The notes: a model not told the origin generated them from the sequence alone. 64,000 bases of DNA from Azolla caroliniana (GCA_043228905.1 JBHGNT010000010.1:3472001-3536000), one strand, 5' to 3'. Positions 32,690-48,400 are shown, counted from the stretch's first letter. Made by a program: numbers and translations.

Positions 32690-34240
32690 ACAGGGCTAGC
32701 ACTCTTGCTTCGTTATGGGATTGAAGTATGTGACAATAGCATCCTTTACTCTTGGAAATATCAAAAAGTGTTTTCATATGAAGCTTCTTCGAGTCAAAAA
32801 AGAAATGACTTAAATGCCCATTCCCGAGATTATCTCACTTACAATTGGGAGGACATGCACATGCTTAAGATTAAAAGTAATGTATTATTAATGTTTCAAA
32901 GTACAAGCATAGAAGCTTCTTAATTCAACACCATTGTGAACCCACCAATGCTTCAATCAACACCTTGTGAACCCACGTGAAATCTCTATAATATATTGGC
33001 TCATGTAGTCTTTTTGCAACCCTCCTCATACTTTTCTTGGAACCAATCAATTACTTCCATGTGAGCACAAAGCACCTTATTCAAACAATCATTTGTTGTG
33101 GTGTCAATAGCACTCCTATTTTTTTTAATGCTTGGTGAAATAATTCAAAGTAATACGAAGACATTGTGATGACTATCGTTCAAGATGCCAATCATACATG
33201 TGTAGGAGAGCTAATGGTCAATATGTAGCCCCTATGTATGAAAACTATGTTGTCAAGTGAGATGCCCATATATTGGTTTTGGTTGGGTGGAGAGTTGATG
33301 ATGTGGTATTGTGTTCTAAATATACAAATTCATAATTATGGTATTTGACCTAAATATACATGTGTTAATTGCGATATAAAGTAAATATACAATTCTAGAA
33401 TTAATGCATGGTTTTGTGGATCGATGGTAGCATTTGTATGGGTCACCCATTCATAACTAGCATTTGCTCATGATGAAATGGTTTTTGGCAAACAATTGAA
33501 CACAATCATGTAATTTGAATATTACATATAATCTCGAGAATGATGGACAAATTGGAGGTGTTGATAAATTATTCGAATATATGTTTCATGCATCTATACT
33601 TAATGTGAAACAAATGAATTGGGAGGATTATTTGCCCCCGATAGAGTTCATAACAATGCAAAACATGATATATTAGGGATTTGTTGCATTGAAGCTAATC
33701 AAAGTACATTTTGTGTGGCATGCCACAATACTCACACACTTAGGATTAGTAAAAAGAAAGAATATCGACGAGAAGGCCCATACCACTATCTTCAAAGATG
33801 GCAAATATTTACCTGTGGTTTCTTAGGAATCCCAAGAGTCCCAATACTTGCAAGGTTTCTAAGTTGATAGAATATCAAATATCTAAAATGAATTAGAGAG
33901 AGGACTTACATAATGGTTTTTTTTTTCCTAGCAAGATTCCTCTTGTTCTAATATGAATCGTCAGAATAATAGTAATTTTGACCCAACGCTTAACTCACGA
34001 TTCTATTGGTTACTAAACATTCCTCTTTGTTCTAACGTGAATCATCCGAATAATAGTAATTCCGACCCAACAATTAACTCACGATTCTATTGGTTACTAA
34101 ACATTCAACAAGCCGGCAAGCCTCCACACATTGAGAATGATATTCTCATCAAAGCTCCCCCTTGTTTGTCATTTGGAATCATATATGAATATTCTCCAAC
34201 CGACTCAACACAAAGGCTCAGCTGCTTAGTAAATGGCCAT
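32690..34240. other. Intergenic sequence with a 73-bp tandem duplication
   Basis: No gene recognised. The duplication at 33947-34107 is listed separately. A 78-codon and an 82-codon frame occur but have no recognisable motifs. Confidence 0.5.
33947..34107. repeat. Tandem duplication, 73-bp unit, two copies
   Basis: The blocks TTGTTCTAA, AATAATAGTAATT, CGACCCAAC and TTCTATTGGTTACTAAACAT occur twice with a 73-base offset and few differences. Confidence 0.9.
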
Positions 34241-34559
34241 TGACCATAAGATCGCCCTCCCTATGGAGACGATTGTCTACTCAAGCGGGGTGCGTCAATC
34301 CTCGTCGTCTCGTCTGTCTTCATGTAGGGGGGGATCGTATGGACGAAGGGCAATTTTGTCGCAGATAGAGTGGTTAAAGACCTTGAGGCTCTATTACGAT
34401 GGTGAAGGGGTATCTGAGAGGTGACTGGAATCGGGCCAGCGACCGAACTACCAACAGATTAGACACAAGGGCAGGTGCAGACGTGTGCGTGGGGGGGTGC
34501 GGGACAGAACAAAGACCGGACACGGCGTAGAACAAAAGCCGGTCAAGGAACCGTGTAAT

Positions 34560-34587
34560 GTCCGAGGTGGCGCGTCCAAATCCGAGG

Positions 34588-34626
<39 letters not shown>

Positions 34627-34836
34627 TCTCTCTTTTTGTGGAAGGGAAGACTTTCTTTGTAATGCTTGACTTCTTGACCATTCTTCTTTCTCTTCTTCTT
34701 CTTCTTCTTCTTCTTCCGTTTCGGAGCCGTTTCGGCTCAGACAAAGTAACGTTTCTTCTGTCGATCCGTTTCGCCTCCTCTGTGGCCCTCCCCTGTTTTT
34801 CCTGAGACGCGTTTCCGTTCTTCTTCTTCTTCTTCT

Positions 34837-34867
<31 letters not shown>

Positions 34868-35322
34868 TCGACCTTCTCCCTTTCTCGTCTTCTCGATCCC
34901 TCAGAGAATCTGAAGCATACACAGAAATCGTTTCCTTCTGCCCCTATCGATTCCCGCTCCTGCTCTCCGCCTTTTTGTCGAATGCTTCCCTTGCATCTCC
35001 ATCTTTCGATCTTCTCTGGTTTTTTTGTTTTGATGAGAGAATCGGACGCATAAATAAGTCTCCTCGTTTCTTCAGCCGAGTTTTGATCCGCCTCGACCTG
35101 CTTCTTTCTCTGTCTCTGTCTCTGTCTCTCTCTCTGCTTGTATCGAAGCCGTTCTTCCAACTCCCTGGTTCGATCTTCTCTGAAACAGATTAAGGATCGC
35201 TTCTTTTGCCGACGCAACCCCTTTCCTCCTCCCTGGCTTAATCGAATGCTTTCTTGCGCTGTGTGATTTGATATTCTCCGGCCCTGGGAGAATCTGAAGC
35301 ATAGTAAAAACAATAATCATCA
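34560..35322 (+). promoter_or_regulatory. Pyrimidine-rich leader of the receptor-like kinase gene
   Basis: Upstream of the kinase start lies a CT-dominated stretch with (CT)16 at 34589-34620, TTC runs at 34690-34717 and 34818-34837, and (TCG)10 at 34838-34867, then more CT-rich sequence to about 35130. Such pyrimidine-rich stretches are common in plant 5' UTRs and core promoters. No TATA box is evident and the transcription start cannot be fixed. The phrase GAATCTGAAGCATA occurs twice, at 34908 and 35290. Confidence 0.5.
34589..34867. repeat. CT, TTC and TCG microsatellites in the kinase leader
   Basis: (CT)16 at 34589-34620, (TTC)8 around 34693-34717, (TTC)6-7 at 34818-34837 and (TCG)10 at 34838-34867. 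On the minus strand they open a long Arg/Glu-rich frame that is an artefact. Confidence 0.95.
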
Positions 35323-36720
35323 ATGGGATACCTTAAGTCCTGCAAGATAGGTTCTGCAGTGGTAGAATCACAGAGAAGAGAGAAGAGACATTCCTCTTCT
35401 TCAACACCATCAACGTCGTCATCAGCACCGGCGTCGGCATCGACGTCAGCGTCATCTTCTCTTCAGATCTTCCATTTTAACGATCTAGAAGTTGCAACAG
35501 ATGGCTTTTCTGTGGAAACCTTGCTTGGGAAAGGAAGCCATGGCTGTGTTTACAAGGCAATCCTTAAGAATGGGCGAGAAGTTGCTGTGAAAAGAGCTTC
35601 ATATGGAAGAAGATTGCTTCAAGATGAAGCTTGCTTCGAGAACGAAATCCGTGTCTTGTCTTCTCTGAACAATCCTCACTTTGTTAAGCTTCTTGGCATC
35701 TGTGAGGATTCAGACAAAGAAAAGCTTCTTGTGGTTGAATTGATGCAAAATGGTACTCTTTTTGATCTCCTTCATCAGAATCAAGAAGCCATACCCTGGT
35801 CTAAACGTTTCCATATTGCGTTACAAACAGCGAGAGCTGTTCAAGATATTCATAGCATCAATCCACCTCTCATACACAGAGATATTAAGTCTTCTAATAT
35901 TTTCATTGATAAGAATTGGAATGCAAAGCTCGGAGACTTTGGATTGGCCCTCTATAACTGTAGTGATTCTATCTCTACTACTCCTCCTGCAGGTACTCTA
36001 GGGTATCTTGATCCTGAATATACTACTCCTGATATGCTCAGTACAAAGAATGATGTATTTAGTTTTGGAATCCTTCTGTTAGAGATTGTAAGTGGCCGAA
36101 ATGCCATTGATGTGAACCACAACCCACCCAGTATAGTAGATTGGGCCATCCCCCTCATTAAAAATGGAGATTTCCTTCCACTTTGTGATCCGAGGCTAGC
36201 TCCGCCAAAGAATCTGTTGTTTGTGAAGAAAATTACCATTTTGGCCGCAAAATGTGTAAGAGAGAGAAGCACTAAGCGTCCGGATATGGTGGATGTGGTT
36301 AGACAGCTGGAAGAAGTTAGCCATCGGATTGGATTCTCTATGTTCAATGGTATAGCTGATAAGATGAGACGAAGAAAAGATATCCCATCTGAAGGTCATG
36401 ATAGTGATAATGATAACAACCATAATGATAATGGTGATACTGTTGATAATCGTAATGATAATGACAATGGTAGATGTAGTCATTCTTCTTTGGGTTCTCA
36501 TAAGAAAGTAGTTCAAAGAAATCTCCGAGTTTATGATGAAAGTCGAGGTTTGTTTCAATTAAGAGGCAATAAGCCAAGGACTGGTTTTAACCTTCAAAAT
36601 CGTCATCGCAAAGATACAATAACAATAAAGAATGGAGAAATGAATAGTTCTCCGCTTAATTCATTAGCTCATGGAAAGGCAATGATCAGCCATTTCTTTA
36701 GAGGATCCCATAATGAATGA
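35323..36720 (+). CDS. Receptor-like cytoplasmic Ser/Thr protein kinase, intronless
   Basis: A 465-residue kinase without signal peptide or transmembrane segment. The N-terminus MGYLKSCK fits N-myristoylation (Gly2, Ser6) plus a palmitoylatable Cys7, so plasma-membrane attachment is likely. A Ser/Ala-rich linker (25-46) precedes the kinase domain, about 55-335. Catalytic features are intact: Gly-rich loop GKGSHGCV (69-76), ATP-binding Lys90 in EVAVK, Glu108, HRD Asp187 in IHRDIKSSN, DFG Asp205, and GTLGYLDPEY as activation and P+1 segment. The RD-type HRD suggests activation-loop phosphorylation. The tail has an Asp/Asn-rich run (about 360-385). By memory it is closest to the Arabidopsis single-exon kinases At5g23170/At3g51990/At1g28390. 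Substrate unknown. The start has context CATCAATGG and is the first ATG of the frame. Confidence 0.93.
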   Translation: MGYLKSCKIGSAVVESQRREKRHSSSSTPSTSSSAPASASTSASSSLQIFHFNDLEVATDGFSVETLLGKGSHGCVYKAILKNGREVAVKRASYGRRLLQDEACFENEIRVLSSLNNPHFVKLLGICEDSDKEKLLVVELMQNGTLFDLLHQNQEAIPWSKRFHIALQTARAVQDIHSINPPLIHRDIKSSNIFIDKNWNAKLGDFGLALYNCSDSISTTPPAGTLGYLDPEYTTPDMLSTKNDVFSFGILLLEIVSGRNAIDVNHNPPSIVDWAIPLIKNGDFLPLCDPRLAPPKNLLFVKKITILAAKCVRERSTKRPDMVDVVRQLEEVSHRIGFSMFNGIADKMRRRKDIPSEGHDSDNDNNHNDNGDTVDNRNDNDNGRCSHSSLGSHKKVVQRNLRVYDESRGLFQLRGNKPRTGFNLQNRHRKDTITIKNGEMNSSPLNSLAHGKAMISHFFRGSHNE

Positions 36721-36839
36721 TTTTATCTGGAATGCAAAGTAATGAGGCATTCTAACACCCAATTCATCCCCTCATAATGAAGCATAAGCATGGGAAAACT
36801 TATTAAAACGTCATAAAAATTTCCTTTAAAAGGATCGAT

Positions 36840-38560
36840 CTTTATGCTGTAAATTACCATATTGTTTTCTATGTTGTGCATATCACTTATCAGATATAAT
36901 CTGCTCATGTGAAGACATAAACCTGTCTGAGAGCAGGAAAAAATGTAAGAGATTTTCACTTGTACAAAGAAAATTTTCCATTCTTGTTACATCAATACAT
37001 GGTGTATAATCGAGAATAATGGTGTTAACTATTTCAGATTTAGACAAGGATCAGCCGGCCTCTCTGAATCAGCTTTTCATTTATTTACATTCTATTTGGT
37101 TTATTGCAGCATTCACCAACAGAATGTTGTGACATTTCAGTCTCTTAATTTAATTTATATTTGTATGGTTTGGGGCTTGTATTTTTGTAAATTATCATTT
37201 TTTGTTGGATTTCTTATTATGTTGTACCATGTTTCTTTCTCTTGTTATGCACATCTCTCAGATATAATCTGCTCATCTGATGACATAAAACTGTGCAGGA
37301 GCTGGAAATTTTTTATGAGTTTTTCTTTTGTATAAAGAAACACTTCCATCCTTTTTACATCAATACAAGGTGAGAATATCATATTCACGATTCGCGCTTG
37401 AGACAAGTGTTAGTCAGTCTCTCTTAATGATTATTTTTATTTATATACATTTTATTTGATCTATTACAGCATTCAAAGAGTTTCTTGTGATGTCCGTGTC
37501 TTGATTTAATCTATATTTGTATGGTTTGGGCCTCATGTGTTTCCTGTAAATTTCCATGTTGTAAATGGATTGATTATTATGTTATGAATTACCATGTTTT
37601 TTTCTTTGTTGTGCACATCTCTTATCGAATATAATCTGCTCATGTGACGACATAAAACTGTCCTGCAGCTGGAAAGAATGTAAGAGTCTTTCTTTTTGTA
37701 CATAGAAAATTTTCCAGTGTTCTTACATCAATGCATGTTTTGTTTGATTGAGAATAACATGTTTGCTATTTCAGCTTTAGACAATGGCTTGGCAGCCTCT
37801 CCGAATCAAGTTTTCATTTATATACCTTTTATTTGACCTATTGCAGATTCATAGACAGTATATTGTGACATTTCAGTCTCTGGAAATTACTTGTGTTTAT
37901 TTCTTTGTTGTGCAAATATCTTATCAGATATAATCTGCTCACTTGAAGGCAGTAAATTGTCAGGAAACTGAAAAAAATGTAAAAGACTTTCTGTTGTACA
38001 AGAAAAATTTGCATCCTTGTTACATTAGTTCAGGGTGTGTATAATGCGTTTTGCTATTTCAGCATTAAACAAGGGTTAGTCGGCCATGCCAAATCAGGTT
38101 TTCGTTTATTTACATTTGATTTAATCTATTGCAGCATTCACAGACAGTATGTTGTGACATCTCAGTCGCGTGACTTTATTTAACTTTGTCTGGTTTGGGC
38201 CTCATCTGTTTGGTGTAAATTACCATGTGGTAAATGGATCAATCATTATGCCGTGAACTATCATACTTTTTTTTTTGTTTTGCACATCGCTTATCAGATA
38301 TAATCTGCTCATGTGAAGACATAAAACTGTGTGGGAGGAGGAAAAATGCAAGAGATTTTCTCTAGTACAACATTTCGATCCTCGTTACATCAGGAATAAC
38401 ATGTTTGCTATTTCAGTTTTAGACAAGGTTAATCGGCCTCTCTGAATCAGGTTTCATTTATTTACATTTTATTTGATCTATTGTAGTATTCACAGACAGT
38501 ATATTGTGACCTTTTGGTCTATCAATTTAATTTATATTGTTTGGTTTGGGTTTCATCTGT
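36840..38560 (+). repeat. Degenerate tandem array, ~370-bp unit, about five copies
   Basis: The phrase CAGATATAATCTGCTCA (or a one-base variant) recurs at 36891, 37259, 37626, 37925 and 38295, at intervals of 368, 367, 299 and 370. Each unit also has AAATTTTCC or a relative, GTTACATCA, GCTATTTCAG-TTAGACAA, CAGCATTCAC and GTTTGGG. The fourth interval carries a ~70-base deletion. There is no shared open frame. Each unit contains two polypyrimidine-AG strings that look like splice acceptors. Confidence 0.9.
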
Positions 38561-40879
38561 TTGTTAAGGTGGGCATTTCGAAGTGTAAACGATGCTGTTA
38601 CCTTTCATTATTACATTCAAACTGAATACATGATTCATAATCTCAGTGCCGTTTCTTTGATAGGTTATATTCTATCTTTTTCTGTTGGGATGTATCAATT
38701 TTCAGGGATTTGATGTGTGAGCAAGTAGCAATGATGCTGAGGACAAGGGACATAATGCTCACATTATAAAAGTGGTCAGAAAGCTATGTTTTGGTAATAA
38801 TAACAGTGGTAATTTATAGAATTTGAGAAAGAAAGTTGTGTTGGATGCTATTGGTCGGTAAGAGAATGCAAAGCACATGGCGAACCTATATGTCATAAGC
38901 AGCGCATTTCAGTTACATATATTAATGGAATGATGCCCTTGGTGACAAAATTAGTGTCTCCACATTGACTAGAATGACTAGACTCTCATGGTTTATTCCC
39001 AACTTGTTTTTGAGTGTAGTCATTGATAAATTCATCTGCTTTTGGTGTTCGACCGATGTAATTTGACGCCATTTTCTTGCACAACCATCAGTTTTCCATG
39101 ATTTCAAATCATTCATGTGATGTTTCTGTGGCCACAGAATTGATATTGGTGCAAGAACAGCGCAATGGGATTAGTAAGTGCTCGTATAACTAAGAATATG
39201 GCAGATGAATATAAGGCATCTCCCTTACAGTAACATATTTTAGCATTTGATGTGTCTGGGAACCTCAATGCCTAAAGTTCTCAGTATTTCCCCTAACACC
39301 CCTGAAAGATGAACAAATGGTATGAGTAGAGCATATAATTGCTCAAATAGCACATATAATCATGAAGAAAGTGATGAATTGACCATATAGTTGCCCAAAC
39401 ACCACATGATTATTCAAGAGACCACGAACTAAAGGCATTTATAGTAATTGCAATAAATGTCTTTTCTTCTTTTGTTTTCGCATTGTCGATCATTTCTCCA
39501 GACATTTTCTGATCATTTCTCCAGACATTTTCTGATAAAGGCAGTATTCTTCCCCTTAATTATCATACAAATGTATGATTAGGAGTACATGGTTGAATAT
39601 GGATTAAAAGTAAATCAATCTTCATGGGTATGTAATGGATGTGTCAAGGTTGCTCCACTTAATGGTGTGACGAGAAGAAAGGATTCTTGGACATGGACTG
39701 TGAAGGTATAGTTCATGGCTATTTCATGGATGTAGAAAACATCTCATGGAAATGTTATCATTAGGATAATACATGTTGCACATGGAATGAATGGATATAC
39801 ATGGGTGTGGATGTGTTATGGATTATCATGCATGGGTCCCTGAGAGGAAAAATCAAGCTTTCAAAAACTCTCCAATTTGGGTCGTAAGGTTGCCAACATT
39901 GAAATATCTCCGCTCTCTAGCTATGTAAGCTCCCCTTCCAAGTTATGTGAGGTTGGTCGCCCATAACTTACTTGGCAAATGAATGTTCCTCTTTAAGTAG
40001 TTATTCTTGGTATGTTGGCGAAGGAATGCATTCCAAAATACCTTTCAAATTAGTTATTTTTTATAAAGTGAAACTAGCAAATAAGAATAGATTCTTGAAA
40101 AATGGACCACATTCAAGCATTTCCCAAAGGTATAATGAGTCGAAGCTTATCTCAATCTTCAATATTGACATTAGTAATATGCAATCGTCAACTTTTACAA
40201 TGCCCACCCATTAACATTGATAAACCTTCAATAATATGTTCACATACATAGAAATACATGGACGCTAAGCAATCTACATAACTCCAATATTAAGAAGGGC
40301 ATGACTCATCAACATAGATACACCTAACACAAATATGAAGAAAGTTAATGGTCACAATAATGTTTAGTAAATTATGTTATCAGTACTGCCAACAAACAAG
40401 TTTGCAAAAATTCAAACAATGCCTACTTAGGTGTCACTTCTTTTTCTGCATAGACTACCAAACATTGCTATATCTAGTGACCCTCCTTGAAGATATCGTA
40501 AGTATATTAGTTTATATTTTGATAAATAAAATCATATTGTGCTCATTTGTATATGTGTTATGTGGTGTATTGAGTAAATGTTATTTAATCTAGCCTAAAG
40601 GTCATGGATTAATATTTCATAAGCATTCAATCATACATTGTGATCTGTTGGTGGAGACTATTTAATCTATCTTGAAGCTCGCACGTTCGAGACTTAACTT
40701 GATAAACTAGCTTTTCACTCCCCCATCTCCACATGTGGATAGAGGTTTGGTGCTTGTCCACACACATGCAATGTTTACTTCCCACACACATGCAATGGTC
40801 TAACATGTCGCTTCACCTATCTAATAGTCTCAAAAGATTGTAGTATTTGGCCCAAACCATTCAAATATTATTAAGTGAT
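38561..40879. other. Intergenic sequence, nothing recognised
   Basis: AT-rich with short frames only. A minus-strand frame at 38922-39116 has no recognisable domain. TCATTTCTCCAGACATTTTC is repeated in tandem near 39490-39533. Confidence 0.5.
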
Positions 40880-41635
40880 ATTCCTTCAAATCTTTTTTTT
40901 TTTTTTTTTTTCAAAAAACACTACTTCGCATTAGTTAGCAAACTGAATACAACAAAGTTCAACTTGAATCCACAATGGGATCAATATATACAACATGGAG
41001 GAACAACTCCAAAACTAACAAAACTCCCGCAACCCTGATCCCCAATAAAACTAAAACAAACCCCATTTTACACCATCTCTCCTCATCCAAATGTACTCTT
41101 TTATCAGCTATACCTACATATTTACATCCCATTTACAATATTGGGAGCCATCAACGGAAACAACCACGTAGGTGCTTGGTAGTTCCACTTAGGCCTCGTT
41201 GAAGATTTGACCATCATGGGAGGACCACCCCATTTTAGCGAGAACTTAGACCTTGCCCTTTTAGGTTCATCTGATTCCCCCTAAATTGAATCATACCGTC
41301 CACGTAGCTAGGCCATTAGCTCAAACCAAATATTTAGCATCACCTCACCGCATGAGAGCTTTTGCCGCTGAAAAACAAACTTACAACGCCTGGTCCAAAT
41401 GTGCCAAACTAATAAGCACGCCACCATAAGCCATATTTGCTCCAAAAATTCAGAATTTGTGGTAGGTTTCACCCCATCACATAGGAATATGTACCACTGC
41501 ACTATAAATCCATATCCCTGTGGGTTTAACTTTTCTGCCCAACCTTCCCCATTTAGGATTAGACCCTGTATGGAACCCCACACAACATTCCCATTCACAC
41601 CGCAAGCTGCCACAATTCAGATTCCATCAAATCTT
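40880..41635 (-). mobile_element. 5'-truncated LINE 3' end, minus strand, with target-site duplication
   Basis: The body 40895-41620 reads on the minus strand. Its frame (41613-41308) includes CLLVWHIWTRRCKFVFQRQ and EVMLNIWFEL, homologous to LWILWKQRCRRVF...MQEIWSEV of LINE copy A but clearly diverged, then a stop and a GRYDSI-GESDEPKR stretch. The element ends in a 22-base A run (T run on the plus strand, 40893-40911). The flanks ATTCCTTCAAATCTT (40880-40894) and ATTCCATCAAATCTT (41621-41635) match at 14 of 15 positions. Confidence 0.88.
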
Positions 41636-42542
41636 AACTCTTGACATAATGAACTCTATAAGATAAATTTTCATTTTATTTAATCTCGGAACTTTGGAGT
41701 TGGATTCAAATTTAAGGCATGCCAAGCTGGTAACACTATTTAGTACTCATTCATTGGAAGTTAATGCAATGGAAAAACTTAGCAGGTCTAAGGCATGAAA
41801 GTTTACCTTTTCATATGGTGCCAAGGTAGGAAAGATAAAAAGGTGACTAAAGATAATTTTTCATTTGATCTAATCGCATAAGTTTGGTCTTGGATTCAAC
41901 TTTAAGGCATGCGAGTTGGTAACACTACTTAGAACTTAATGCAATGTCCATATGCACAAGGTGCATAGAATGAAATGAAAATTTGGGAGTACAAAGAATA
42001 CATATTTGTGGTACATCATAACATTGACTTGTCCATATGTACTCTAGTTACTTCTTATGGTGAGAGGTTTCCAATACAAAGCTACATGTGCACATCCTAA
42101 CGCCCATATGTGCATGTGGGCTCATACTTTGCATAAAATGAAGTGAAAAGTTTGAATTTTGAAGTACACATTACAAATTGAGAAGTTTTAAGTACACATT
42201 ACATAAGCTTTTGGAGATGTCTAAATAAAGACCAAGGATACATCCAAACGGAGGAAATGTTTTCTAAATTTGGAAGCAATAAGTGCAAGACAAGATAATG
42301 ATTTTGTATGTACCTTGGAGTAAGAGTGCTACTTACACAAGGGTTCAAAACAATGTAGTATTGTTTAACACTTTTTTTCTTTCTCTTACACTTTAAGACA
42401 ATACATCCAAGTTTCTAGAAACAAAAGGTTGAACCCCCTAATAAGGAATGTTCAAATGTTTTGCAATAATGTAATATTGTACATATATAAGCATATAAAT
42501 TGATAAAGAGTTAAGTACTACTACAAGGATGAGGTACCAAAC
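41636..42542. other. Intergenic sequence downstream of the CKX gene
   Basis: No gene seen. The 3' UTR of the minus-strand CKX gene should lie just below 42543. A phrase around TTTTCATTT-GATCTAATC, then TTGGATTCAA and TTTAAGGCATGC, occurs twice (near 41670-41735 and 41860-41925), a diverged duplication. Confidence 0.5.
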
Positions 42543-45267
<2,725 letters not shown>

Positions 45268-45322
45268 TCACTAGTGGGAAGGATTTAAGTAAAACGTTTG
45301 TAGGTAGAATGAGTTGGAGGGG

Positions 45323-45330
45323 TTTATATA
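45323..45330 (-). promoter_or_regulatory. TATA box of the CKX gene
   Basis: The minus strand reads CCTATATAAACC about 105 bases before the CKX start codon at 45219. This matches the plant TATA consensus and a normal leader length. AT microsatellites lie directly upstream (45350-45480). Confidence 0.7.
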
Positions 45331-45339
45331 GGTTCTCAT

Positions 45340-45480
45340 TTAGCTGTGTATATATGTATATATATATTATTTATTTATTTATTCATAAATATATAATATG
45401 TATCTATACATATATGTGTATGCATGTAAATATAAATACATAAATGTATGTATGTATATGATGTGTGTGTGTGTGTGTAT
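45340..45480. repeat. TATG/TATA/TGTG microsatellite region upstream of CKX
   Basis: Runs of TATATATG, ATTTATTT and TGTGTGTG, low complexity, immediately upstream of the CKX TATA box. Length variation here would change spacing to any upstream elements. Confidence 0.85.
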
Positions 45481-48400
45481 GATATGTATCATTGCATTAT
45501 ATATAGATATGGATAGATAGTTCTCTCATCAATCTCCCTTGTATAACCCCATGCAAATTTGGATACACAACAAACATACAATTCATACACAATACACATA
45601 CACATGCATACAATATACAATCACACATACATATGTATGTCCTTTTTTCTAATGGAAACAAAGACAAATCCACAATCTCTTGATTCAAGGTAGATCATGA
45701 AATTCTCCTAGTATGGATGCAAGTTACCAGGTGATGAGTTGCTAGCGAAAACTCCGTTGAGATAAATACTATGTATTTAGTATATGTATAAACTTATAAT
45801 CTAGGTTTTAAGTCCTAGAATTAATTGTTTAGTGTAGGAAGTCTCGCAGTGGAATGGTTAATGAATGTTTTTTTCTTCTTCAACCGGTCACATTGGGTCA
45901 ATTTTTAGCGTATCTCGGTAGATTGTACATTCACCTTTCATCACATAAATTCCAAAGTGATAAACAACTCAATGGTAGCGTAATAAAGTATAAATTGCAC
46001 ATGCACCTGAACAAAGTCATAATATGGTAGCCCTTGATATCAATGGCCACATCCAATCAATCAATATCAAAATAATAAATTTGTTAATAGGCCTTCGGGT
46101 TAGCCTAGTGACATGGAATGTCCCCGTCTCTCGCTCTGTTTATATTGGATTAGTGGTATCGTCTATTTGTATTACTCCTAGAGTCGTGTTAGAGGCATTA
46201 CAAAATTTAGAGGTTGAATGCATGACTTGATAATTTGAGCTTTACAGACCTTATCAATGTCGTCACAGCCAAATGGAATGAGGATGCCAAGAATAACAAA
46301 TTGCAATACTATTGTAATGTTTCCATACACTCAACGGTTGAGACATCTATATTATGTTTTTGGAGAGTACGAGGATAAAAGTAAAAAAGTCAAGGAATGT
46401 ATCGATATATGAATGAGAGGATTTGCACTATATCTTCTTCATAAATGTTTACAATGCATACTTTAAAAATGTTGTAATGACATTGTAAGATAATAACAAT
46501 AAGCATAAGGTTTATTGCTAAAGTTTACACAATAAAAGATGAGAGATTAATGTGAAGGTCTTCCCTTTTCTCTCATATGTCATATTTGACCTCTGGGCAT
46601 GACAATAAAGCATAACTACCCGTCAATCTCTCTTGTAAACTAATGAAATATTTCATGCCTATGTAGAACACCTTAAAGGAATCCAGAAATAATCATTAAG
46701 CTTTTTGATATGGTAGGATGTGTATGTGTGTGTGTATCTTGTCGTATGATATTTGTGATATTTATTCCAAATTTTGAACTCCCAAAAATTGAAAACATAT
46801 ATGTCCCGACTTACTCTATAAGGTTGCCAAAACTACAATTAACGTAATGTGTATATGTGCATGTATCTTATAGCAATTATATTGAGCTACCAAGCATGCC
46901 AAAGTAGTACATACAAGTAATTAATTATGCTTCTATAATTCAGCGCAAGCATGCAAAAATTTGAAACAACTTTGAATCTTTGTCTTTGATTGAACTCGAG
47001 GTCTAAGGTTTTCTTCAAATTTGACACTTCATTGAAAGCTTGGTTAAGGAAATTTTTACATGCGATTCATTTTCAAATTTGACTCCCCCCTTCGATAGGC
47101 TAAATTTCAACCTAAATTGATGGCAACATTATATCTTTCAATCATAACAATCAAAGTGTAATCCCCTTAATCCCTCCAATAGATAACTAGAGTGAATATA
47201 TTTCTGCAACTCTACCTTTGGAGGTAATAAACTTCGTTGCCTCTACAAAACCGCCAAAACATTCTCATGATTAAAGAGAATATTGTGTACTTTTACCATT
47301 AAGTGTTCTCCCACATCCCTTTGGATATCTAATGCAAGCCTCATGTAGGAAACTTTTCAAGCGATCATATTTGAGATGTGTTCATGTGGTAACTTAACAC
47401 AATTGGGTCTTGCACAATGCTCATAAATGAGAGAAATGAGGGAGGGCAAACTTCCATAAAAACTTTGTGTGAATACGCTATAATTGAAGGCATGCCATGC
47501 ACTTTGTGTGTAACGTTCTCTCTACGTAAATAACAAAATTTGTTTGGAATGTTTTTGAAGGTGTTTAAACTTAACGTGGTTGCCCCTTGCACTCAATCAA
47601 TAAGTTACATAGATTAGAGACTTAGAGTGTACACAAGAATTTTTGGTATTTTCCCTTGTGAAAAGATAGGCTCCTTTCCCTATGTCGTTGCACAACATAT
47701 AAAGAGAGCAATATGTAATCACTTCGCACCCACTAAATGTAAGCCAACTCATGTCGATAATTATAGGATTCCTCAAAGAACACTATAAAACTGGGAGGAT
47801 AATACACTCAAAACTTTCTTGCAATAGATGATAAGAGATAGGGGAGCATCATAATCTGTGAATCCGCGAATGATAAGATATATGCAATGGATCACATTGG
47901 AATTACATTCACAATTTTTTTGATGTGGTTGGGAAATGTGTGTGGAGTGAGTGAGAGAGAGAACCATTTCAAACTAGTTCTATCTTAGTCGTTAAAATCT
48001 AGGCTCATAATGGATTATTACGTTTGCAAAAAAGAATTGTTGTATGGTTGGGGAGTGTGTGCGTGTGCGTGTGCGTGTGATTGATGACGCATAAGGAGAG
48101 AACCATGTCAAAGTAGTTCTATTGTAGTCATTGAAATCTAGGCTCAGACATAAAATTCTGATCAAGTGTAGAATGTAGATTAGAGAAACGAATTTCCCTA
48201 CAAGAACGACGGATTTGACAAGACCAAAAAGCAAAATTTCGCATATGTGTTGTGTAACAAAGAAAAAAAACAACATAATCTCAAATTTCAATGATCCTTT
48301 ATAATGAAGTATTGCATACTTCTTCGGTATGTAAACGATAAATACATAAAGTCTTGGATCGGAGGATGCCAATATTATGTGCATTTCATAGGAAAACGAT

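Noticed and set aside
34543-35313. 256-codon Arg/Glu-rich frame on the minus strand
   Set aside because: It is opened by the CT, TTC and TCG microsatellites in the kinase leader. No domain is present, and it overlaps the expected 5' UTR of a real gene.
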